This document shows, in pieces, positions 19,097-26,810 of a DNA stretch of 53,551 nt. The position numbers and the translations under genes are program-made. The notes below the pieces were generated by a model, which was given only the letters and a program-made list of their open reading frames with translations, was not told the origin of the DNA and ran no database searches. The stretch is from Thermotogae bacterium. GTDB lineage: Bacteria > Thermotogota > Thermotogae > UBA12178. Position 1 is the first letter of the stretch; every line of letters begins with the position of its first letter. The DNA is taken from the NCBI GenBank assembly GCA_021161835.1, contig JAGGZV010000003.1:1-53551 (forward strand). The letters run 5' to 3'.

Positions 19097-19804
19097 ATGG
19101 CGCTTGTCCTGGAGAACGTGAATCTGTATGTGGAGGGAAAACGTATACTCAACGGTATATCCCACAGATTCGATGAAGGTAAGATACACATCATTCTGGG
19201 TAACAACGGTGTTGGAAAGACCTCCCTGGCGAAGGTGATAATGGGTTTTGAGGAATATCGAGGGTATGAGGGTAACATAAGGCTCGATGGAGTTTCTCTT
19301 GATTCTCTCGGTTTAGCAGAACGTGTCGAGAAGGGGTTGAGCATGGTTCCACAGCATATTCCCCCTGTACCGGTTGTGGTTAGGGACATATTCGATTTCG
19401 AAAGCGCCGGAGATATAGGACAGTTCATGAAAAAGCTTGGATTACGAAAAAAAGCGATGAACATGAGATTGGATGAGCTCATGCCTGGTGACAGGAAACG
19501 CCTGGATATGATCTTAACGATGTTGAAACCACGTAAATATGTGATAATAGATGAACCTGACCAGGATCTGGACACGATGTCAGCGGATTTCTTCAGGGAG
19601 ATGTTCGACTTTCTCCGGGCTAAAGGTTGCACGCTGATCGTTATCACCCATAGAGAGGAGATCGCTTTGATGGGTGATGAAGCTGGATTGATGTGTGCGG
19701 GTATGATGGTGCGGAAGGGTACGCCAGAAGAGGTGTGTGCATATTACAAGATGATATGCGATATATGTGATCATATCAACGAACCGGAGGAAGTGGAAGG
19801 ATGA
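19097..19804 (+). CDS. sufC: SufC-like Fe-S assembly ATPase with non-canonical signature
   Basis: Walker A 'GNNGVGKTS', Walker B 'YVIIDEPDQDLD'; 'LMPGDRKRLD' where 'LSGGERKR' is expected. Adjacent to a SufBD gene. Confidence 0.75.
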   Translation: MALVLENVNLYVEGKRILNGISHRFDEGKIHIILGNNGVGKTSLAKVIMGFEEYRGYEGNIRLDGVSLDSLGLAERVEKGLSMVPQHIPPVPVVVRDIFDFESAGDIGQFMKKLGLRKKAMNMRLDELMPGDRKRLDMILTMLKPRKYVIIDEPDQDLDTMSADFFREMFDFLRAKGCTLIVITHREEIALMGDEAGLMCAGMMVRKGTPEEVCAYYKMICDICDHINEPEEVEG

Positions 19805-20733
19805 TGGCACCGATAGAATTTTCCAGAATACTGGAAGTATATGAAGATTTCACGGGCGAGGTTCCATCTTTTTTGCGTGATGATACACCTTCGGTTGTTG
19901 TAAATGGGAACAAGGTCATAGGGTTGAACGAAACTCGTGGTGTCGAAATAAAACTCTACCATGATAGACGACCGCTGGAGATAGATATCCTTGTGGCTCG
20001 AAATCACAATGTATTCAATCCCATGTATTTGTGTATAGGTGGTATCGATGTACCGGAAACGTTTGTAAGAATAAGACTCTCGTGTTGCGAGGCTTCCCGT
20101 TTAAAAGTAATGATCGTCACGCTTTTGAACAGTGACGCAACGATTTCCGTTTCAAGAGAGCTCAATCTGGAAAGAGGGGCGAATCTTGTTTGTGAGGATA
20201 GATATCATATAGGTCACACAAAGGCGATGGTAAAAGAAGATACCACCGTGAATGTGGAAGCTGATGCCGTTTATGAAGCCAGTGCTACCCTTGTCAGAGG
20301 TATGATGGAAAGATTCGAGGCTTTCACTTTCGTGAACTTATATGGTCAGAATTCCATGGCTTTTGAAACGGAGCGAATACATGTTATAGCCGGTAATTTT
20401 GAGAAAAGCACCAGGGTGCATCTGAAAGGTACCGCTGCACGTGTGAATAAAGATGTGGCGGTTCTGGCCGATGGTATCTCCGTTGCCTCTTACCGAGCTG
20501 AGATGGTGGCCGATGGTGCGGATACCAGAGGGGAATTCAAAGGCCGTGGTTATACGTTAGATGATGGAAAGGTTGGAATACTACCAATGTTAAAAGCCAA
20601 CGTTCCTTCCTGTGAGCTTCATCAGGATATCCGTGCTGGAATCTTTGAAAGGGAAAATCTTCAGTATCTAATGGCGAAAGGTTTCACGCAGGATGAAGCA
20701 GTTAATCTGATACTGGGAGGGCTGTTTCGTTGA
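19801..20733 (+). CDS. Short SufB/SufD-family Fe-S scaffold
   Basis: 310 aa; C-term 'ELHQDIRAGIFERENLQYLMAKGFTQDEAVNLILGG' typical of SufBD. Overlaps sufC. Confidence 0.8.
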   Translation: MMAPIEFSRILEVYEDFTGEVPSFLRDDTPSVVVNGNKVIGLNETRGVEIKLYHDRRPLEIDILVARNHNVFNPMYLCIGGIDVPETFVRIRLSCCEASRLKVMIVTLLNSDATISVSRELNLERGANLVCEDRYHIGHTKAMVKEDTTVNVEADAVYEASATLVRGMMERFEAFTFVNLYGQNSMAFETERIHVIAGNFEKSTRVHLKGTAARVNKDVAVLADGISVASYRAEMVADGADTRGEFKGRGYTLDDGKVGILPMLKANVPSCELHQDIRAGIFERENLQYLMAKGFTQDEAVNLILGGLFR

Positions 20734-21779
20734 AAAAGGTCCGGGTTGGAAAACTCGTCCTGGGAAACGGAAGGGTTTACATCCAATCCATGACCAATAC
20801 CGACACCGCTGACGTGAAGACCACCGTCGAGCAAATCTACCGTTTGGAAGCTGCAGGTTGTGAGATGGTACGTGTCGCCGTGTATGATATGGAGAGTGCC
20901 CGGAAGGTAAAAGAGATAAAATCTCGCATATCAATCCCATTGATAGCTGACGTACATTTCGATCATCGGGTGGCCATGGAAGCAATTATACATGGAGCGG
21001 ACAAAATAAGGTTGAATCCGGGTAACATTGGAGAGAAACATCGGGTGGAAGAGATCGCAAGATGTGCCAGAGACCATGGTGTACCCATAAGAGTGGGAGC
21101 TAATGTTGGTTCCATAAAGAGGAGATATCTCGATAAATATCCAAGATACGTTGCTCTAGCGGAAAGCGCTCTGGATGAGGTGCGAATACTGGAGAAGGTG
21201 GGATTTCATGAGATAGTTGTTTCCGTTAAATCTTCCGACGTGGTGGAAACGGTACAGGCTACGAGGTACGTCAGGAAACGTGTTCAATACCCCCTTCACA
21301 TAGGCCTTACGGAAGCCGGCGTGGGTTACCAGGCCATCGTCAAATCCAGCATTGCCTTGGGTACTCTTCTTATGGAAGGCATAGGGGACACAATGCGTGT
21401 ATCTCTAACGGGTGACCCGGTAAACGAGGTGAAAGTGGCTAGGGCGATACTGGGAAGTCTGGGCTTGAAAAATGTGCCTCAACTGATTGCCTGCCCTACC
21501 TGTGCCCGTGTAACGATAGATGTTGAGAAAGTAGCCCGGTTGCTCGAAAAAGAGCTCATGAACATCGATGGAAATTTCAAGGTTGCGGTTATGGGTTGTG
21601 TGGTGAACGGTCCAGGTGAGGCTGCTGATGCCGATATCGGGATGTTCGGTGTGAAGAATGATAAGGTGGTGGTGCTCGAAAAGGGAAAACCCGAAAAGTT
21701 TTTCTGTAGCACCGATGAAGCTGTTGAATACCTGCTTGAGGTGATCAGAAAGTGGAAAAGTGGAAGAAAGTGTGGATGA
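20730..21779 (+). CDS. ispG: (E)-4-hydroxy-3-methylbut-2-enyl-diphosphate synthase
   Basis: 'IQSMTNTDTADVKTTVEQI', 'RLNPGNIG', 'LIACPTCAR', 'VAVMGCVVNGPGEAADADIGM'. Confidence 0.95.
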   Translation: MKKVRVGKLVLGNGRVYIQSMTNTDTADVKTTVEQIYRLEAAGCEMVRVAVYDMESARKVKEIKSRISIPLIADVHFDHRVAMEAIIHGADKIRLNPGNIGEKHRVEEIARCARDHGVPIRVGANVGSIKRRYLDKYPRYVALAESALDEVRILEKVGFHEIVVSVKSSDVVETVQATRYVRKRVQYPLHIGLTEAGVGYQAIVKSSIALGTLLMEGIGDTMRVSLTGDPVNEVKVARAILGSLGLKNVPQLIACPTCARVTIDVEKVARLLEKELMNIDGNFKVAVMGCVVNGPGEAADADIGMFGVKNDKVVVLEKGKPEKFFCSTDEAVEYLLEVIRKWKSGRKCG

Positions 21780-22171
21780 GGCAGGTACTGCTTTTCGGTG
21801 AGGAGATGCAGGATAAATTGAGGAAAGCGCGGATTTTGGTGGTGGGTGTAGGTGGGCTTGGTTGCTTTGTATCCATACTGTTGGCTCGACTTGGCGTCGG
21901 CAGACTCGTACTGTGGGATAGAGGAACGGTGGATCCGCCAGATCTTCACAGACAGATCCTGTACGGTCCCTCGGATCTTGGAAGGATATTTTACCCCATT
22001 CCCGTGTATCCTGTAACGGTTTCGATCGTTGCCACAATACAGGCTAACGAAACGATGCAGATGATCGCAGGTTCTCTACCTGTGCTCGCAGGAAAGATGC
22101 TCCTGGTGGATCTCAGAAATTACGAGTTCGAGCTGGTGGATCTTGGGTTACAAAATGATGATGAAAGATAA
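21752..22171 (+). CDS. Internally shortened ThiF/HesA-family protein (139 aa)
   Basis: 'RQVLLFGEEMQDKLRKARILVVGVGGLGCFVSILLARLGVGRLVLWDRGTVDPPDLHRQILYGPSDLGR' joined directly to the family C-term 'ATIQANETMQMIAGSLPVLAGKMLLVDLRNYEFELVDL'. Confidence 0.75.
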   Translation: MEKWKKVWMRQVLLFGEEMQDKLRKARILVVGVGGLGCFVSILLARLGVGRLVLWDRGTVDPPDLHRQILYGPSDLGRIFYPIPVYPVTVSIVATIQANETMQMIAGSLPVLAGKMLLVDLRNYEFELVDLGLQNDDER

Positions 22172-23232
22172 TCTTCCATCAATTCTTCCATCAGTTCTTT
22201 CACGGTGGTGATACTGTGTATTCTGTAAGCATTCGCACCTGCGAATGCGAAGCCGTCGTTCAGCATGCCATTTTTGGCATTGATCAATGCTGAACCTATG
22301 CAGTATGGCGAATTAACCACATCACAAGTTCTCAAACATTTCCAGGGGCACACAAAAGGCTTCTTCGTACCCTTGTTTACCTCTTCCAGAAAATGGTTGT
22401 TTATCGCCCGTCCCGGTAATCCCACAGGGCTGTCTATTATTATCAGATCCTCTTTCGTGCACCTGACATACATTTCTTTGAACTCTTTGGAAGCATCGCA
22501 TTCTTCCGTGGCAACGAATCGAGAAGCCATCTGCACGCCTGCTGCTCCCATTTCGATGTATTTCCTTATGTCCATGCCCGTGAATATTCCACCCGCTGCT
22601 ATCACTGGGATTTTTCTCGAATACAGTTCTTCAAAGCATTGTACGACTTTTATCACTTCAGGGAGAATCCTTTCTAGCTGGTATTCTTTGCGTTCTATTT
22701 GCTCTTTTTTGAAACCCAGGTGTCCACCTGCAAGTGGGCCTTCTACCACCACACCATCCGGTATATCGCCGTATCTCCTGTGCCAGTAATCGAATACCAG
22801 TTTAGCTGCTTTGGCCGATGAAACTATTGGTACGATGGCGGTGGATCTTTTTCTTGCTTCTTCTATGGGTACTTTGAGGGGCAAACCTGCACCAAGAAAA
22901 AGGAGATCTGCCTTCTCATCGATGGCGGTTTCCACGAGTTCTTCGAAGTCAGTGAGAGCTACCATGATGTTCACACCCACGATTCCGTTGGTTTTGCTTC
23001 GAGTTTTTCTGATCACAGTTTTCAAAGCTCTTTTGTTGGCTTCCCGGAAGTTGGTGTCGAAGTCAGGTTCCATCATGCCTATTCCGGCCGCTCCTATAAC
23101 CCCGATTCCACCTTCGTTTGCGACAGCCGATGCGAGATTATCCAGGGAGATACCCACGCTCATTCCTCCTTGCACAATGGGTATTTTCGCCTCGTATTCT
23201 CCTATTCTCAGATGAGGTAATTCACATTTCAT
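22120..23232 (-). CDS. Nitronate monooxygenase / FabK-like flavoprotein
   Basis: 'IPIVQGGMSVGISLDNLASAVANEGGIGVIG', 'VVEGPLAGGHLGFK', 'IPVIAAGGIFTGMDIRKYIEMGAAGVQMASRFVATEECDAS'. ATG 23232 after ggaggg. Confidence 0.88.
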   Translation of the reverse strand: MKCELPHLRIGEYEAKIPIVQGGMSVGISLDNLASAVANEGGIGVIGAAGIGMMEPDFDTNFREANKRALKTVIRKTRSKTNGIVGVNIMVALTDFEELVETAIDEKADLLFLGAGLPLKVPIEEARKRSTAIVPIVSSAKAAKLVFDYWHRRYGDIPDGVVVEGPLAGGHLGFKKEQIERKEYQLERILPEVIKVVQCFEELYSRKIPVIAAGGIFTGMDIRKYIEMGAAGVQMASRFVATEECDASKEFKEMYVRCTKEDLIIIDSPVGLPGRAINNHFLEEVNKGTKKPFVCPWKCLRTCDVVNSPYCIGSALINAKNGMLNDGFAFAGANAYRIHSITTVKELMEELMEDYLSSSFCNPRSTSSNS

Positions 23233-23308
23233 ATGTTGTTCCCTCCATTTCATGACGATTCTTTTGATGTCTCCTCATTATAGCATTCACGATTCCACTT
23301 CGGCATGT

Positions 23309-23341
23309 TATAATCTTTGTAAGTTCATTAAACTTACAAAG
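23309..23341 (+). promoter_or_regulatory. TATAAT -10 box followed immediately by a perfect operator palindrome CTTTGTAAGTT-catta-AACTTACAAAG
   Basis: -10 at 23309-23314, 11-bp arms at 23315-23325 and 23331-23341, 14 bp upstream of the ROK repressor start. Confidence 0.85.
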
Positions 23342-23355
23342 TTGGAAGTGGTAAT

Positions 23356-24504
23356 TTGCAAAAACTTACACCTCAGCAGGCGCGGGAACATAACCTAAAG
23401 CTGGTGTTGCGTACCATATACAACAGTGCGCGGATAAGCAGGGCCGACATAGCGAGGCTAACTAACCTGACGCGTGCAACAGTTTCAGACGTTGTGGAAG
23501 AGCTCATGAATAAAGGATTCGTGAGAGAGGTGGGGTTAGGTCCTTCAACGGGGGGAAAACCACCAACTCTCCTTGAGTTTGTTGAAGATGCGCGTTATCT
23601 CGTTGGAGTGGATCTAGCTGAAGATGAGTTCAGGGGCGCGTTGATAGACCTCAGGGGAGGGATAAAGCGAAAGTACAACACCAGAGTGAAACAGGCGAGC
23701 GGATCGGAGGCTTTGAACAGGGTTTACGAACTGCTCGATGTTCTGGTGAAGGATGCCGATAGACCCATCTTGGGTATAGGTATAGGAGTTCCGGGATTGA
23801 TGGATGCGGACAGAGGAATGGTGTTGAAAGCGGTGAGCCTCGACTGGCAGAATCTACCTTTAAGAGATCTTCTTCAGGAACGTTACAATGTTTCTGTTTA
23901 TGTGGCCAACGACTGTCAGGTTGCCGCTCTATCTGAATACACCTTTGGAAAATGCGAAAAGACTGAAAGCCTCGTATTGATAAAGATTGGTAGAGGGGTA
24001 GGGGCCGGTGTGGTGATAAATGGTTCCCTGTATCATGGTGATTCTTCAGGAGCCGGTGAAATAGGCCATGTCGTGGTGGATGAGAACGGTGAACGGTGTG
24101 GATGTGGAAAACGTGGATGTCTGGAAACATTTGTCAGCTGCAGGGCTATGATCAGAAAAGTGGAAAGACGGGTGAAAAATGAAGAGGTGGACATGAAATA
24201 CATCTTTACAGCGTTTTCGGCTGGTGATGAGCGGGTTAAAAGAATTGTGCTGGATGCAGCGCACCACCTTGGTTTGATGATTGCTCATATCATCGCTATT
24301 TTGAACATCCAGGAGATAGTTCTCGCGGGTGGGATAACCGAGCTCGGCGAAGGATTTCTGAAACTGGTCGAAAAGGTGGTTAGAGAGCATGCACTGGATG
24401 CGCTTGCAAAGGTTACCAGGATTCGTTTCGCTTCCCTTGGAGAGGACATGGTGATGATGGGAGCCGCTGCATTTTTGATGAAGAAAGAACTAGGTTTACC
24501 CTGA
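23356..24504 (+). CDS. ROK-family transcriptional repressor (NagC/XylR type)
   Basis: wHTH 'ISRADIARLTNLTRATVSDVVEELMNKGFVREVG'; ROK domain 'GAGEIGHVVVDENGERCGCGKRGCLETFVS'. TTG start. Confidence 0.92.
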   Translation: MQKLTPQQAREHNLKLVLRTIYNSARISRADIARLTNLTRATVSDVVEELMNKGFVREVGLGPSTGGKPPTLLEFVEDARYLVGVDLAEDEFRGALIDLRGGIKRKYNTRVKQASGSEALNRVYELLDVLVKDADRPILGIGIGVPGLMDADRGMVLKAVSLDWQNLPLRDLLQERYNVSVYVANDCQVAALSEYTFGKCEKTESLVLIKIGRGVGAGVVINGSLYHGDSSGAGEIGHVVVDENGERCGCGKRGCLETFVSCRAMIRKVERRVKNEEVDMKYIFTAFSAGDERVKRIVLDAAHHLGLMIAHIIAILNIQEIVLAGGITELGEGFLKLVEKVVREHALDALAKVTRIRFASLGEDMVMMGAAAFLMKKELGLP

Positions 24505-24513
24505 GAGGGAGGG

Positions 24514-25950
24514 ATGAGAGTGTCTGAGAAGCTCGAATTGGTTAAACCGAGGTGTGTACCACCACTGGATGAGAGTTTTAGACCGGCTGTTCTGGCCAAC
24601 AGAGCTTTTCAGAGAAAGGTGGAAGAGGCTGGCGGAGGAGTGCCTTTGATATTTGCCCTTCAAAGACCGAGTGGTTGTATCTCGCGTTATGAAACCAGAG
24701 TTCTTCCAGAGGATCATCCGGATGCTGGGATGAACCTGACCTATGCTGAAAGATTGTTCAAGTTCCTTCTCTGGCAAAAGGGTGGTGTGAGGATATACGT
24801 TGGTGGTCCAAAAAGCGTGGGTGAGTACATAAAGAAAACCTATGCGCCTGGTGGAGCAAGGGAATTCGATTATCGCTTTATGGGTGAAGAAGTGTATCTC
24901 GAGGATTTCGAAGTGTACGTGTGTGCTCCAGAGGAAGTTCCACCTGAACGAGAGAAAACTCGCCCGCTGGGGAAACATTTGGAAGGATGCAGGATAGGGT
25001 TCGATCTTGGTGCTTCTGACGTAAAGGTTTCTGCGGTAATAGATGGTGAAGTCATTTACAGCGAGGAGATCGTGTGGGAACCCACCGACAAAGATGATCC
25101 TGAATATCACTACAGGATAATCGTGAATGCGTTGAAAAAAGCTGCTTCGAAACTTCCACGTCTGGAAGCAATAGGTGGTAGTGCTGCAGGGGTGTATGTG
25201 GACAATACTGTGAGAGTCGCCTCGCTTTTCAGGGGAATTCCCAGGGAGAGATACGATGAAGTTAGAAACCTTTTCCTGCGGATACGGGATGAGTTCGGCG
25301 TGCCCCTGGAGATAGTCAACGATGGAGAAGTGACGGCACTTGCTGGAGCAATGGCCTTGGATGATACCAGGGTGCTTGGAATAGCTCTTGGTTCAAGCGA
25401 GGCAGGAGGATATGTGAATGAGAAGGGGTACATAACGGATTGGCTCAACGAACTGGCGTTCGCACCAATAGATTATAGTCCCGATGCGGCTGTGGATGAG
25501 TGGTCTGGTGATAAAGGATGTGGTTCAGTGTACCTCTCCCAGCAGTGTGTTTTCAGGCATGCTCCAAGAGTTGGGATAGAGATACCCGATGATTTAACGA
25601 AGGCGGCGAAGTTAAGGTTCGTGCAGAAGAAACTTGAAGATGGAGATGAAGGTGCTTTAAAGATATGGAAAACCATGGGTTATTATCTTGGATATGCAAT
25701 AGCTCATTATGCCGATTTCTACGATATAAAACATGTTCTTGTGTTAGGAAGATGCACCTCAGGTGAAGGCGGACGAATACTCCTGGACTGCGTTGATGAG
25801 GTTTTGAAAGCGGAATTCCCGGAGCTGGCCTCCAAGATAAAGGTTCATCTTCCAACGGAGAGGATGAGACGAGTGGGCCAGGCGATAGCCGCTGCCAGTT
25901 TGCCGGAACTGGGAGGGAAGAAGGATGAGGTTTCGGATGAGGAGTGCTGA
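24514..25950 (+). CDS. ROK/ASKHA-fold sugar kinase with about 160-aa N-terminal extension
   Basis: 'CRIGFDLGASDVKVSAVIDGEVIYSEE', 'EIVNDGEVTALAGAMALDDTRVLGIALGSSEAGGYV', 'VLVLGRCTSGEGGRIL'. Confidence 0.75.
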   Translation: MRVSEKLELVKPRCVPPLDESFRPAVLANRAFQRKVEEAGGGVPLIFALQRPSGCISRYETRVLPEDHPDAGMNLTYAERLFKFLLWQKGGVRIYVGGPKSVGEYIKKTYAPGGAREFDYRFMGEEVYLEDFEVYVCAPEEVPPEREKTRPLGKHLEGCRIGFDLGASDVKVSAVIDGEVIYSEEIVWEPTDKDDPEYHYRIIVNALKKAASKLPRLEAIGGSAAGVYVDNTVRVASLFRGIPRERYDEVRNLFLRIRDEFGVPLEIVNDGEVTALAGAMALDDTRVLGIALGSSEAGGYVNEKGYITDWLNELAFAPIDYSPDAAVDEWSGDKGCGSVYLSQQCVFRHAPRVGIEIPDDLTKAAKLRFVQKKLEDGDEGALKIWKTMGYYLGYAIAHYADFYDIKHVLVLGRCTSGEGGRILLDCVDEVLKAEFPELASKIKVHLPTERMRRVGQAIAAASLPELGGKKDEVSDEEC

Positions 25951-26776
25951 AATATTTGTGCCAGATGGTTCGCCCGAGGATATCGCATTGGCCAGGACCA
26001 CTCATATGGCCGTCGGTGCACATCAGGATGACCTAGAAATAATGGCTTATGATGGTATCTTGAAATGTTTTCAGAGTGAAGAGAACTGGTTTTGTGGAGT
26101 GGTAATGACCGATGGAAGCGGATCACCACGTGACGATCTGTACAAAGATTATTCAAACGAAGAGATGAGAATGGTTAGAAGGAAGGAACAGAAAAAGGCG
26201 GCAATTGTGGGAGAATACACCGCACAGATTCTCCTGGATTACCCCAGCTCTGCCATCAAGGACCCCGAAAATGAAGATCCTATCGAAGATCTTGTGGAAA
26301 TTTTGAAGGTGGCAAAGCCTCGTATAGTTTACACCCACAATCTAGCCGATAAGCACGATACACATGTGGCAACAGCTTTGAGAGTCATAGAAGCCATAAG
26401 GAAGCTGCCTAACGATATGAAGCCTGAACACGTTTATGGATGTGAAGTGTGGCGTGATCTTGATTGGTTGCTGGATGGTGATAAGGTGGTTTTCGATGTG
26501 TCGGCACATGAGAATCTGCAAATGGCTTTATTGGGTGTTTTTGATTCTCAAATATGCGGTGGTAAACGTTACGATCTTGCCACCATGGGTCGAAGGCGTG
26601 CCAATGCTACCTACTACGAGTCGCACGGAGTGGATGTAGCTACAGGTATGACCTTCGCAATGGATCTAACACCCCTCGTCAGGGATCCTGATGTGGACAT
26701 CAAGGAATATGTGACAGGTTTTGTAAGGAGATTCATGGAAGATGTGACAAGACGTCTGGAACGCCTTGGAAGCTGA
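25925..26776 (+). CDS. PIG-L / LmbE-family deacetylase
   Basis: 'MAVGAHQDDLEIMAYDGI…VVMTDGSGSPR', 'PRIVYTHNLADKHDTHVATALRVIEAI'. Confidence 0.88.
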   Translation: MRFRMRSAEIFVPDGSPEDIALARTTHMAVGAHQDDLEIMAYDGILKCFQSEENWFCGVVMTDGSGSPRDDLYKDYSNEEMRMVRRKEQKKAAIVGEYTAQILLDYPSSAIKDPENEDPIEDLVEILKVAKPRIVYTHNLADKHDTHVATALRVIEAIRKLPNDMKPEHVYGCEVWRDLDWLLDGDKVVFDVSAHENLQMALLGVFDSQICGGKRYDLATMGRRRANATYYESHGVDVATGMTFAMDLTPLVRDPDVDIKEYVTGFVRRFMEDVTRRLERLGS

Positions 26777-26780
26777 TGAA

Positions 26781-26810
26781 AAAGGAGGGCTTTAAGCCCT
26801 CCTTTTTTCT
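26781..26810. terminator. Bidirectional terminator between convergent operons
   Basis: aaaggagggc-tttaa-gccctcctttttt; A-tract and T-tract flank the stem. Confidence 0.85.
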
